From Sclerodactyla briareus (lineage: Eukaryota; Echinodermata; Holothuroidea; Dendrochirotida; Sclerodactylidae): a DNA stretch of 64,000 nucleotides. Shown piece after piece: positions 23,197 to 34,393 of the stretch; position 1 is the stretch's first letter; every line of letters begins with the position of its first letter. The position numbers and the translations under genes are program-made. The stretch covers positions 103,357 to 167,356 of the forward strand of contig JAODTK010003287.1 of the NCBI GenBank assembly GCA_026419785.1, read 5' to 3'. The notes below the pieces were generated by a model. That model was given only the letters and a program-made list of their open reading frames with translations. It was not told the DNA's origin and ran no database searches.

Positions 23197-24829
23197 CTGT
23201 GGATTGAGAGAAATAGGTATTAAGAAAGTCCTTTGCGATTTAGATAATGCAGTACCCAGCAAAACTAGCCATGATGCAGGACACATTTCCATCAGATAGT
23301 CTACTTGAGGGTTCGCATAGCGAGAGAAGAAAAAAGAAAAAGAAAAAAGGAAAGAGTAAAATGTAGTCTTCGAAGAAAGACATGCCCATCGGTACAGCAG
23401 ATGATCATATGAACAACAAGTGTACTCTGTGGTTGTAAATTTGAGTTGGATCTGCCATGAGCCACTAAGGCAGCAGTTCTATTAAAGATGAACCTAAAAA
23501 AAAACTAGAGAACCAATGGTTTAGTAGGTCAACTGGACAAATTTCCATTTATGGAGGGGAAAAACTTGTATGATGGTGTATGAGTTTGCACAGTGATTTC
23601 AGTTATGCTGACCCTTGATGACACTGAGTGAGCAACTTGAGATTACAACTTCACGGTTAGAGAAAGTACATAGTGTTCCACAAAAAGGCCCATTAGGCTC
23701 CCTCAATGACCTCTTGACCTTTGAACCTTTGCGTGGTCAAATTTCACCACAAGTAAGAATATTATGTTCAACTCCAGTCAATGTCCATTAAAGCATGGCA
23801 TGTAAAGGCCACAAATATGCAAATTGCATATAGCCTTCTACAATTTGAACAAAATTGCCTGTACCCCACTTTCATGACCTATTCCACCTACTTGACTACA
23901 ATCCTGTGAGACCCATAAGTATTATAGTCATGATTTATACTGTTCACACTCATGGCAACTCTGACCGAATCTTCAGGAGAGGGAGAAAGTAGCGTTTACG
24001 CCCCCGTTTCACATCATGGCCCATTGTGCCCCCTCTAATGCCATTTGACCATGACCTTGGGTGTCAATGATGACCCATTGGTCAATGAAACATTGTGGAC
24101 CAGTGTGGTCAAGACCATCAAGCAAAAACATTTGGTGGCCAAAAAACATAAGTACATACAGACTGGATAGATAGACAAGTATTACTAGTCAATGATTACA
24201 ATGTTCACATATCATGGCAAGCTGACCTAATTGCAGAAGTAGCATTTTCAGTTTTCCAATCATGGCCCATTCGGTGACCCTTTAATGCCATTTGACATGG
24301 ACCTGAGGTGGTCAATGAGAATCACGGGAAATAAACATGTGAACCACGTTGTGGTCCAGATCCATCAAGCATAAACATTTGGTGGCTAAAACACAAGTGA
24401 TTACAGACTGGATAGAGAGATAGACAGATGACAATAGCCCAACAATCATAGATGGTTTTGAGCTATAAAAGGGCCCTCAGGTCCCATCCGAGCACGCCAG
24501 GGGTCTAAAGCCCTGGACACGGACACATTGCTCTTGATGGTGGGTGTGGCCTAGTGAGATTGCTTTGATGGTGGGTGTGGCCCACTGGTGTTGTGCTTAA
24601 GGTGGGAGTGGCTACTGAGGCCTCCCAATAATGGTGTTGTAAATGTAACATACTGAGATTGTACACATGCGATGTGTGTGCCCCTATTGCCTACTATACT
24701 CTACCCCCTCCGCTCCCTTCCTGGACGAGCACAGTCACACTCTTTAAGCACAAACAGACACCTGCTAACTTTGGGGTCCCATGGCGAGAAAGAAGGGACG
24801 CTGTCAAAACGAAAGAAAACAAGAAATAC
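23197..24829 (-). other. ADHFE1: ADHFE1 intron with a duplicated ~250-bp repeat
   Basis: Holds a purine-rich tract at 23325-23358 and a tandem duplication at about 23930-24430 (listed separately). No exon seen between the two neighbouring ADHFE1 exons. Confidence 0.6.
23925..24432. repeat. Tandem duplication (~250-bp units)
   Basis: Two adjacent copies share CACATCATGGCCCATT-type, TAATGCCATTTGACCATGAC, GGTCAATGAAACATTGTGGA, CCATCAAGCAAAAACATTTG and ACAGACTGGATAGATAGACA blocks (copy 2 has small changes). Each copy ends in a GATA/GACA-type spacer, which recalls the spacer of the 12.4-14.3 kb array. Confidence 0.75.
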
Positions 24830-24986
24830 CTGTTGGAAGGGTTCCTTGGACCAGTTTTGGAAGTCCTCGCTCGAGTAGCCAACTCTGAAGCTTCCCATCC
24901 TCAATCTTCATGTCCTGCATATACTCCTGAGAAACATCAGGAGCATAGACCAGCATCGGCTTCCTTAGCATTGGTGATGTCGGCAC
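24830..24986 (-). CDS. ADHFE1: ADHFE1, penultimate exon
   Basis: Minus-strand acceptor TATTTTCAAG, exon, donor GTATTT. It reads GADITNAKEADAGL, then in another frame YMQDMKIEDG, then GYSSEDFQN and QGTLPT. These match human GADTRTARIQDAGL, DLDVDDGLAAVGYSKADI and KGTLPQ in order. At least two frame changes are needed, near 24945 and 24885. This is the helical C-terminal half of the iron-dependent dehydrogenase fold. Confidence 0.85.
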
Positions 24987-25184
24987 CTTGAAAATAGAAT
25001 GATGTCATATACGTAAATAGACACAACAAAAATTATCTTGGACACCTGGAGTTTTGCCAAAACAGAAAGAACGAAATTATAAATATAAAATAGTAACAAA
25101 CATTGATCAAAGTCTCATGTGAGGGGTCATTTATTTGAGAGGAGGGTTAACTTATAATGCCACTTCGCTAAACTTCATACCAGT

Positions 25185-25310
25185 GTTGGAAGACTTGAAT
25201 CCGGTCTCGGTCTCAAGGACTCGGTCTCGGACGAGATTCAGTGAATCAGTCTCCCGGACTCGGTGCTGGGACCGGTCTGAGTCCAGGTTTTCAAGAACCG
25301 CTCAAAAAAA
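25185..25310. repeat. GGTCTCGG-rich simple repeat
   Basis: Irregular repeats of CGGTCTCGG and GGACTCGGT over about 120 bases. A related stretch, GACTCGGGCTCGG and GGGCTCGGTCTAC, lies at about 25917-25950, so the two may be ends of one element with ~600 bases between them. The intervening sequence has no recognisable coding content. Confidence 0.5.
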
Positions 25311-26613
25311 ATTCTTGGAAAAAAATCCATGAAAACGTATGAGGGAAGATATGCAAAATTATAACAGTTGATAATTTAAAAACATGGTGAACTACTGTGA
25401 TGTCGGTGTTGTCAATGTCCAAATCGCTCATATCAAAATTTGAGACAGTAGATTATAGTAGGACTAAAAGCCCAGTTGCCTGTTGGAATGGCCGGCAGCA
25501 AAGTTGTCACTGCACAGACAAGAGAACATCATGCATGCGCATTCACCTCAAAGACGGTGGAAATTGTTATGTTTGAAATGCATCTGAAAGATACTTTATT
25601 GCCATCAACGATGCCTGGAAAATTATTTATGGTCTCCAAATGTGGTGGCAGGCGGAGAGTCTACCTAGGATTATATGGATTGTGGTTAGGTCATATTGTA
25701 TGTGCCGGCATCATACATGCAATTACATGGACATTGCTAGAACTTTCGTGATGAGGTCCAGCTCTTGAATGGAGTGTGGAAGCTTCCATATGAATTTTGC
25801 ATTGGGCCGATTGTGCAATAATATCAATACAGTTTGGAGTGCAGGCATCTAAACTAGTAATTAATAACTGCTAGTTCGGGATCCATTACTAGGCCTATTT
25901 ATCTGTGCTTTAATAGGGACTCGGGCTCGGATGTTGAGGGCTCGGTCTACATGGCTCCACCCGACCAGGTGTTGAATGTGGACCAGCAAGAAAGGCCCGA
26001 GCACAAGCGCACAGCATGGTCTCTGGATTGTCAAGATGGTGCCTGGATCCCAGGTTGGATAATATCTGTTGTAAGCATTATAACTCAGCAGTTTAAATGA
26101 TGAAGTTGGCTAGTTACAGACTCCAGTCAACAAGAATGAGGCGCGGTTTATGTAGCGCAATAATAGACTCGTGGTCACGTCCAAGTGGTAATTGTATGCA
26201 ACAATGTTCACATGACAAACTGTTGTAGAGTGAAACACACAGGTAAGGTGTTTGGTGGCATCAAGGAGGAGAAATTGAGGTTAGCTGCCAGGCAAAGGCC
26301 ATGCATGGTGCCGTGTTTTGTATCTGTGATATATCTGTACAGTTTGTGGAGATTTGCATTGACAAATAACTTCTTCTATTGTCTGGGCCTGGAAAAAAAC
26401 AAAGAAACTTATGGAGTGAGAACAAAAACGGATTCATATAGATAGGGAAAACTTACATCCCTGGAAAAAAACGATGTGTGCAGCAATTATGTTGTAGTTA
26501 TTAGATACAGCAAACGTGATCCATTCACTGGATAGTATCAGAATGCTGAAGAGTAAGAGAAGTTCAGTCAAAGTTGCTCATTATGTACCCTCGCTTATCA
26601 AGACCGTACTTAC

Positions 26614-26715
26614 CGAACCAGCTCCGCTGCCTCCAAATGACGCTCAGGATTAGAGGCGCTGTAAACTCAAAGACAGCTGGCGCGTGATCCACAAACCGAT
26701 AAAAAACACGTGAGG
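26614..26715 (-). CDS. ADHFE1: ADHFE1 exon (PHG ... HAPAVFEFTAP ... NPERHLEAAEL)
   Basis: Minus-strand acceptor CTTTCAG and donor GTAAGTACGG. The middle reads HAPAVFEFTAP, matching human SPAVFTFTA. The downstream part in another frame reads NPERHLEAAEL, matching PERHLEMAEIL. The exon opens with CCTCACG, corresponding to PHG, the conserved metal-site histidine segment of this family. Extra bases in a T-run and near 26655 disturb the frame. Confidence 0.85.
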
Positions 26716-28876
26716 CTGAAAGAAAACAAACAGAATGAGTCTTGTAGGTCCAACAAACAATCGTAGGTAAACCCGATGATGAAACATGAGGAACTGCAGA
26801 GACAAGAAGCTTGGTATTTTGTGAGGAAGTTCCGAGTCCAGACATTTTTCTACGATACACCAGGCTCCGAGCACGACAAGGGACTCATTGGCAGCTGCGA
26901 TCTCTCACCAGTACACTGCACAAGTTGATGCCTCTTGGGGTACCTAAATGAAATGTGGGGTAGGGGACATCACATGCATATGGCAACTTGCCAAATTTGC
27001 CTTGCCCCGTCATTTGTCCCTGCTCCAATCCCTTGTGCTGAGCGCCCCAGCGAGAAGCAACAGGTACCATTGTTTTACTCTTTGGTATGACCCGACTGGA
27101 AGTGAGGGAAGTCCAGAAATCTATGTAATGTGACAGGCCTACTACAAATCAAGTTGAACCATAAAGCCATGGCGTTTTTATCTTGTATTCTGCCCTCAAT
27201 TCCTTGATTTACAACCAATAATATTCTAATGTTCTGTGGGTGCCCCCGTGGTGGGAAAAGATATACGCCTACAACAGTGTTACTGAAACATTGATCTACT
27301 ATTCTGGTACTGTCTGCAACTTCTGAGAAACATTATGTTTTCATTGTTCTGGGCTAAATTGTACATATCAAAGTAATGTCTCCGTTATCCTTTATTATGC
27401 GGAGATATTCTTCCACCTGAACTATATTATACAGAAAGCGCTAAGCCGCTGGTCACATACAACAAGAAATCAAATTGTATCAATATCCGTCCATCTATGA
27501 AATCCTGCTTGATTACACCCTGTAACAATCAGTGATAGAGGATCAAATTCCTCCCTATTTGCCAACCCATCCCCGAGGTGAAATAGTCCCCCCTATATCA
27601 GATATCAAATATTTTCCACCCATCACAGAGCTGAACAATTCATCATAGGAATGAGGGACGTAATTTGAATAACTACTTTTCTTGTTCAGTTACAACATAG
27701 GATAGTCCAAACAAGGATTCCTCAAATGGCGGTGCACGGACATTGTATATGTGCAGGGCACAAGAAAACAAGAAAGACACTTAGCATCTACGAATGTAAA
27801 TAAAAATCATTCAGTAGGCAATCACAGTCAAACCATAATTTTGACAGGGCGCTTCATTGAATCTAATGAAGAGCCTGGTCTAAAAACATGAGTGATGGCT
27901 GTCAGACATGAAGATATCTGAACAGTATGAAAAAGCATTATTGCTGACCAATTCACCACGAATAAGAGGGTCCACAATTAGATTAGGGATAAAATGCCAT
28001 CGGGGACATAAGCCTTAACAAAGGACTACGTGTTGGGGTAGACGGTAGCACTCCATGGCCTACCTCCCTTGATTCTGCCTACCTGGACTGACCGCAGTTT
28101 TTACACCCAACCTTCAGTCACAGGTCATGCAAACATGACCTTGGTCCAATGGTCAAGTCAGGAAACATTGATCCATAACAAGAAGTTCACGTTTATGGGT
28201 AATCAGGGTGAGACATCCCCCATGAGTTTGAGCCTCCACTGCTCTCTTTATGAGATATGATTTAAAAAAAATCCATTATTTTCCTTCCTGAAGAAATGTT
28301 TACTCTTTTCGATGGAACAGACAATATAGCACCAAAATTGTTCCAACAATTCCTCAAGAAGTGCGATCACAGTTCCTCAGAATATTCCCTGTAAAATCAC
28401 TTCCACCCCCCACCCCCCCCCCTCATCCAGTGGCCTCACCTAAAGGGAAGCCATCCATGCCACTACAAGTCTCTTGTTCACTGACCAGTTTTCAATTTCT
28501 ACAACACAGAGCAGGTATGGGAATCCCCCCTTATGGTCCTGGGGGCCAATTGCGCACTCCATGCCAACCTTGTGTGGGCCCAATTTGAGGAATAAGTCAA
28601 ATAGAGGCTCACAGGTCTTGCAATTACAGTGATGAAGCATGTCTCCGTACCCCCAGCGCGACACGCCAGTCTCAGAATTATTGGCATATTCTAAAGAGCA
28701 AGTTTTGATTTAAATTGCTCTACGGCGTGTGAACGACACGAGCCAGTTTAGTGCCCAATCAACCCCAATTTGTTCTTGTGCCGGTAGGAATGTGGGCCGT
28801 AGTTTCCCAGCCATGATAGGTGACATACTCTGTGTTTGATTTGACTTGATCGCTACGGTCCAGAACCAATGTTGAC
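26716..28876 (-). other. ADHFE1: ADHFE1 intron, unassigned
   Basis: Between two ADHFE1 exons. Overlapping minus-strand frames at 28440-28690 look protein-like by length but match nothing in ADHFE1, and no exon borders support them. A C-run lies at 28404-28423. Confidence 0.5.
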
Positions 28877-29332
28877 TCCTCATGGAACCCCGACCGAATT
28901 TTTGATTGTGGATGAGCACCGGCCATAACTTGGCTTCTCTTCTCGACTAGTGCTCAAAGATATCGACGCAGGAGTGACACCAATCACTGCCTCCTGGGAC
29001 CGCAATTTTACGTCCCCATCCGATGGACGATCAGTGAAGGGGTCTCCATGACCTGACCACTTTTCTCAGACTGCGGCACTTGCTCACCAAGCCGACCGCG
29101 AGCCTATTGCAAGTGCCCCCCAAAACACCCCCCAAAATTACCAAGCCCACTGCTCACAGCAGGACCATGAACCGAAACCAGAACAATAAAACACACCAAA
29201 CACGTTCCCTTCGAACTGCAAGTACGCCACTTTTTAAAAACGCCCGGTGCTTGGTCGGCTGGGGAATCGAACCCGGGCCTGTTTTTGCATGCAAGCGACA
29301 CTGATACTGCTCTATTATTCTTCCGCTTCGTT
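28877..29332 (-). mobile_element. tRNA-derived SINE-like element, copy 3
   Basis: On the minus strand it begins CGGAAGAATAATAGAGCAGT (A-box region) and carries CCCGGGTTCGATTCCCC, a good B box/T arm. Body blocks GGTCATGGAGACCCCTTCAC, CATCGGATGGGGACG and CTAGTCGAGAAGAGAAG are shared with copies at 22.4 and 30.3 kb. It ends CATCCACAATCAAAAATTCG. It lies 140 bases past the donor of the 29474-29550 exon. Confidence 0.78.
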
Positions 29333-29473
29333 AGCTCCCAAGTTTACCCAAGTACCCAGCAGGTCAGTTAAAATATTGACTCAAACATATACGGGCGTTG
29401 GAAACTTTCCTACGATTGTAATGTGCATGCATAGACAGACAACACAGACGACAGACACAACACTCCACCTCAC

Positions 29474-29550
29474 CACAGTGGATGGGCGACGTCTACTCTG
29501 AACAACTGAAGTTCTTGACCATGGCCGCAATTGGGTATGACATACCGTGG
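29474..29550 (-). CDS. ADHFE1: ADHFE1 exon (HGMSYPIAAMVKNF)
   Basis: Minus-strand acceptor TAATATTAG and donor GTGAGG. It reads C/HGMSYPIAAMVKNF, then after an indel FRVDVAHPL and the start of V. Human ADHFE1 has CHGMSYPISGLVKMYKA then YNVDHPLV. The Cys codon is split with the previous exon. A frame change lies near 29512. Confidence 0.85.
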
Positions 29551-30102
29551 CTAATATTACAAGGAAGAGAACAAAACAGAAATTAGAAGACATCCAAATC
29601 ATCAGAGAGGCATGGTTTAAAGCTTTCAGTTTGAAACCAACATTGAAAATTCTTGAATAAATCTAGATGGGTTGGGAGGTAGGTTCAATGACATTGAGAC
29701 ACAACTGATCACAAATAACCTCTATGATATGAAATTATATGCCTCAACTTGAGCCTCTTCACCAGTTTTCTTCATTCATTCTGGTTTGTCCTAAATGCAT
29801 CAAATACAAATAATGGTAAGAAAAATGGAATTTTTTTTTAAAATTCAGGCGAAGAATGGGCAAACTTAAGGCAATAGTGAATAGACTGCCTTTTCAACAA
29901 ATACTCTAAAAATGTGTAAATGACCTATGATTCAATCACTTCAGCAGTTTGATGGCAGTTTATATCAAGTAAACTGACTTCAGGTAACTTATTCAGATCC
30001 AGTACTTTCCAAAAGGATATTCCTGATCCTCCGCCCTCACCCCCCCTGTAATCGTCCTGTCTGCCTATGATCTGCCATTCATCTGTGTAATGTTTTCTTG
30101 AC

Positions 30103-30199
30103 CGAGATTGCGCCAGCATTGCCAAAGCCGATCCCGGCGAAGACACTGGCGAGGTGCATCTGTGAGCGTGCCTCAAAGTCGTCAGCGTTGTACACTGCT
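30103..30199 (-). CDS. ADHFE1: ADHFE1 exon (AVYNADDFEARSQMHLASVF)
   Basis: Minus-strand acceptor CCTTCACAG and donor GTCAAG. It reads AVYNADDFEARSQMHLASVF then AGIGFGNAG, nearly identical to human AVRNPDDLEARSHMHLASAF and AGIGFGNAG. The last few codons (expected VHLC) are two bases short. The first base completes the Arg codon split from the exon at 31397-31552. This is one of the best-conserved stretches of the family. Confidence 0.9.
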
Positions 30200-30330
30200 C
30201 TGTGAAGGAGAAAAAAGGTTTGATGAAATTCAATCACTGGCACTTCAAGAATGTTGGCACCATTTCGACATACCGTAATGCCTTTGATGCCTGTTATCAA
30301 CAGCACCTAGTCTCCAGTGATTTTGATTTA

Positions 30331-30787
30331 GGCTCATCTATGAACCCTGCGGCCGTTTGATCGTGGATGTGCACCCGTGATATTAACTTGCCTTCCCTTC
30401 TCGACTAGTTCTCAGATGTTAACGAGGCAAGGGTGTTACCAATCAACCTGCTCCCGGAACGGTCATTTTACGTCTCATCCGAAAGAACTATCAGTGGAAC
30501 TCCATGATCCTAACACTTTCTCTTCACCTGGAGGAGCGGAATTAGAAGTTCAACGTGACTGCTCACATCCGACAGACAAGCTTATTGCAATTATCCCGTA
30601 ACAAACCTCAGTACCCCAGAAGATCTGCATCACAGCGGAACCATGACGTTAAGACCATACCTCCTCCCATCGCAACCGGCGAGTGTCGCCCCAAGGGGAA
30701 AACACCCGATGACTGCTGGAATTTGAACCCGGAATATTTGGTTGTGAAGTGTCACTGATAACACTCTACCATTCTTCCGCCCCTTCA
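30331..30787 (-). mobile_element. tRNA-derived SINE-like element, copy 2
   Basis: Minus strand: GGGGCGGAAGAATGGTAGAG, TTATCAGTGACACTTCACAA, then CCGGGTTCAAATTCCAGCAG, and a body with CATCGGGTGTTTTCCCC, TTGCAATAAGCTTGTCTG, GGAGTTCCACTGATAG and CTAGTCGAGAAGGGAAGG. It ends CATCCACGATCAAACGG and GGGTTCATAGATGAGCC. The block order matches copies at 22.4 and 28.9 kb. It sits about 130 bases upstream of the acceptor of the 30103-30199 exon. Confidence 0.78.
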
Positions 30788-31396
30788 GTGGCATCACCAG
30801 ACTCTGCAGGTTCTGGGGTGGGGGGACTGTTTGTTTAAAATGGGGTACTCCAGGAACTTTTGTCATCATGGTCCTGGGAACAGGGGGTAAAAGCTTAGGG
30901 AAGAGCGATCCCACTGTCCGTGAATAATTATGTGTCCCGCTGCCATCTTGGTGTTACATGTACAGTTGCTGTGGAATTTGTGTCAGAATATCAACAAATC
31001 CACATTTTGCACACCCCACATTTCACTTGTGGGCACCAAGAGGGGTGGTGGGGGTGGGAGTGGGGAGGGGGGTTGACAACATGCAATGAGTGAATGCACT
31101 GATAATATCCAGAACAGAATTTTCATAGCCATTCATCTAGAACTGATCAATGAAATCAACATCATAACATCTGTTTTACTCCCAATCTACAACTCCAGCA
31201 TTTCCCCTAATTTGTAGTGCACTGCCAGAACAATAAACCAATTCCCCAATATTTCCATGGAGCGGAAGTACAATGGCTCAGGGGGAAACCATGACATGAA
31301 GGTCAACGACGCTGGAACTCTCCTTCATGCAAGTTGTAGTGGTCTGACACACACATCTGCTCGTGGCTTGTTGTAGACTCTATCTCTAATACTCAC

Positions 31397-31552
31397 CGTT
31401 TGAAGTATTTCCTGATCACCCCGGAGGGCGTGGGTTGGACAATATATCACTGATGGGGTTGCTTTCCCTGGTAAGGCCGGTCGTGAGGGGTTCTGGCTGC
31501 GTGCGCGCGTTCTCTCGTGGTAGGTATCGCTGTGTACGACTCCAGCGCATGG
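31397..31552 (-). CDS. ADHFE1: ADHFE1 exon (CHALESYTAIPYHERTRA)
   Basis: Minus-strand acceptor AATCCGACAG and donor GTGAGT. It begins by finishing the Cys codon and reads HALESYTAIPYHERTRA, then shifted frames give NPSRPALPGK, ISDI and VIRKYFKR. Human: HALESYTTLPYHLRS, NPITRPAYQG, ISDIWAIHALR and VAKYLKR. The His of GFDVLCH, a metal ligand of this family, is the first full codon. Three or more indels interrupt the middle. Confidence 0.85.
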
Positions 31553-33139
31553 CTGTCGGATTGATAGACTGTTAATATCATGCAAAACATTAAACGATTT
31601 GGATAGCTGAAAGTTACCGTTCACAATGGACTAGCACAAAAAATTACTGCTAAATTTAAATTAGGTCCTATTATGATAGTTTCTAACATGGAAGTGGACA
31701 AAACTTGTGATTTGCTGCTCTCTGTTGGTGCGCAACTTATTATCACGTCCTGCAGAACCTCAACTAAGCTGCTGCAGATGGGTTCTCGATGCGGTGAGGT
31801 TCCTAATTATTATACACAAGTCCAATAACCAACACACCACATTATCAAGATATAATTTGGGCGTGCATGTATTGTCAACAATAATATGTCGCGTGCCACC
31901 CAAGGACAGACTGCATCGGCACGTTAAATGGCAAGGCGAACAAATAACAGATTACATGAAATATTGGAATGCAACGTAACTACGTAACAATTTGTACCTA
32001 ATAACATGAAGGGCAACACAGACTGACCACTATAAACAAATTATAAAGTGGCAATACGAACTAATAAGTATTAAGGTGGCCATTCTACACTACTTGAATA
32101 GGCCTATTCATGGTACATGTGTCCATGATCACACTTGTACGATTTGCTGACCTCATGTCGGGGCTTACGACAGCTTATACGGTCATGCCCAGGGTCTCTG
32201 TGTGACCACGATGTGTGAGGTGATGACCGCGAGGCCATAGCAATGCGAGCGGCCGGCCGACCTACCCTGAGCCTTGCAGACTCCAACTGCACAAGTTTGA
32301 ACGAGTCCAAAAGTTCTGCAGAGTGATCAGGCCAACAGGTCCTGGGAGATTTAAAGGCCATTAGCCATGTGAAATGACTTGACTTTCCTGTACCTTCCTT
32401 TTGATACATCATGGCAGCCAAACCACGGACCGAATTTCAGCTGATCCGAGTGGGGCGATGAGGCATAAACAGATGCAAATTTTCAATGTTACTCACAGTG
32501 TGGGGGGTGGGTGGGTGACTGTATAGATGGCTATAGATGAACTATAGATGGGATCAAATAGACCTAACAAAATTGTTCACAAGATATTAAACAATAATCT
32601 AATTCATCTATCTGAGTTGAACACCTATTTGTCTTGCTCTTATTGAGGTACAAAAATGCAGTGTGTACTGTGTAGATTTCCATGGGTGGATTTGTATTGT
32701 ATTGTATCATTCCCCTATGATGCTGTACGTAAAGTCATGCAAATTCCCTAAAGTAAACTGAAATAACTATACGTATGACGGCAACATGCCATATTACGGG
32801 TGTATCTGGGGTTTGATATGATCTCTTTCAGCCTGCGCTCGTTAGGGACAATCTGGTACAGGAACATCGGATTATCAACTGCATGGCACAGAGGAAGGAA
32901 ATGAGGGCATGTCATTTACCCACAAGAGAATTGGGAGATCTCCTCCACGCCACTGCCTGGTGCCTCATAATGTTATTAAATTTTACCCAAATAAATTCAA
33001 CGCTGATTAATAATGCCGCTACCATTTTGCACATCCATCATCACAAAATGACAGAAGGTAATTTTGGCAAAGAAATTAGAATGTTTTTTCACAGGCTTCT
33101 TTCCAGTCCCAAACCCGAGGAATGAATGTGCATATTCAC

Positions 33140-33244
33140 CAGAGAACATCAAACCCACTATATGCTGTGACCTGGCTAGGCATGTGACTCGTGTGCAGGG
33201 GTCGACGACCCCCCACATTGGACGGAGCGAACGGTGGGCGATGC
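33140..33244 (-). CDS. ADHFE1: ADHFE1 exon (IAHRSLRPMWGVVDP ... GFDVL)
   Basis: Minus-strand acceptor TCTTTGCAG and donor GTGAAT. It reads IAHRSLRPMWGVVDP, then one frame later HTSHMPSQVTAYSGFDVL. Human: ITSRAIKPTLGLIDPLHTLH and MPARVVANSGFDVL. Only one base is missing, near 33200: 105 bases where 106 are required by both flanking phases. The Asp of GFDVLC is a family metal ligand. Confidence 0.9.
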
Positions 33245-33290
33245 CTGCAAAGATGAATAGGAAATGAGGTCTAGTATTCAAATCCTATTT

Positions 33291-33292
<2 letters not shown>

Positions 33293-33341
<49 letters not shown>

Positions 33342-33352
33342 TATATATATAT
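33293..33352. repeat. (AT)n microsatellite
   Basis: About 60 bases of nearly pure TA/AT dinucleotide with one break (TATAATAT) near 33333. It lies within 50 bases of the acceptor side of the ADHFE1 exon at 33140-33244. Confidence 0.95.
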
Positions 33353-34156
33353 AGCTACAATATACAAGCCCCAAGCTAGCCATGTTTTTTTTTGTTCACC
33401 AAAGCTGATACTAAACTTCACTGAAACAATAGGTTTTCTTTCCCACTCTGACAACAATGTCATTACACACACACCGACATGACTTGTCAAGGAATAAAGA
33501 AGATTGGATCAATCAATATACTTTAGGCTGGAAATCTAAGACCACCTGCCACCCTACTCCTATATCTAAAACCACGACCAAAGCTCCTACAGCTCATTTG
33601 TACTTTGTAGATGTCAGAAAGTTGCAAACTCGGGGAGAAATGTAACGCATATAGGCAGAGCTTATGGCTGTTTATGAATTACCTTACCCCTGAGGAGGCA
33701 ACACTATAAGCATGATCCTTAGCCTACTTAAACTAGACATCGCCTGGTGGGTAAACCGCCAAACATGTATATCCCCACTATCACCCCCCCCCCCCCTCAA
33801 AAAAAGGCAAACAGATGGAACAAGTGACAAAATTTACTGGATGCCAAAAAGTCCTTGCTACTAGATAGATTGTCCTCTTGTTTGATGTAGTGAAAAACCA
33901 CATATTCAGATGACTTGAATACAACGTTAAACAGGGGAGCTGTGGGGGGGTTTGTTGGTTCCTTGTAGTCGCAGTATCGCAATACCTTCACCAAATATTC
34001 CAGCAGTTGCATCCCAGCTGGATGAACGGACAAACATACAGACAGACAGACTGACAGATAGAGTAGGTGACCAACGACACACGATCACATTTTCACCAGT
34101 GTTTTTCCATCACTCAAATTCCTCAGCTACAGTGTAGGCTAACAATTTGCTCATAC

Positions 34157-34234
34157 CTGTCTTGGCCTTCAGTGGTGAGTAGTCGAAGATTGCGACTCCC
34201 GTAGTCTCGCTCCCGGTACCGGAGGTGGTGGGGA
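34157..34234 (-). CDS. ADHFE1: ADHFE1 exon ([18 protein letters not shown])
   Basis: Minus-strand acceptor CTCTCTTGCAG and donor GTATGA. The exon is intact: it reads [20 protein letters not shown] then LKAKT. Human has [20 protein letters not shown]. The PTTSGTGSE segment contacts the nucleotide in iron-dependent alcohol dehydrogenases. Phases match the exons on both sides (GCA G|TC for Ala-Val upstream). Confidence 0.95.
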
Positions 34235-34365
34235 CTGCAAGAGAGGAGACCAACAATTCTTCAAAATATTTTCCACACGATGGAGATTTTGACCCAAAAA
34301 TGTATGGTAATTCAGGTGAATCCATAGTCTGGGTGATACCTTGTTTAGGTTTGAAGTGGGAGAGA

Positions 34366-34393
34366 GGAGGGGGGGGGGGGGGGGGGGGGGGGC
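34366..34393 (+). repeat. G-homopolymer run
   Basis: Roughly 23 consecutive G (34370-34392) preceded by GAGGAG, and then CGGGG. It lies in an ADHFE1 intron 130 bases from an exon. It is G-rich on the plus strand, so C-rich on the transcript strand. Confidence 0.9.

Noticed and set aside
28440..28690. Two overlapping minus-strand frames in an ADHFE1 intron
   Set aside because: No match to ADHFE1; the expected HGMSYP exon was found at 29474-29550, and splice borders are absent.
29250..29290. GGTTCGATTCCCC as a tRNA gene
   Set aside because: The T-arm-like box belongs to a SINE-like element with two homologous copies; no full cloverleaf is present.
32104..32421. Minus-strand 105-codon frame considered as an ADHFE1 exon
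   Set aside because: The residues do not match the expected segment, which is instead found clearly at 33140-33244.
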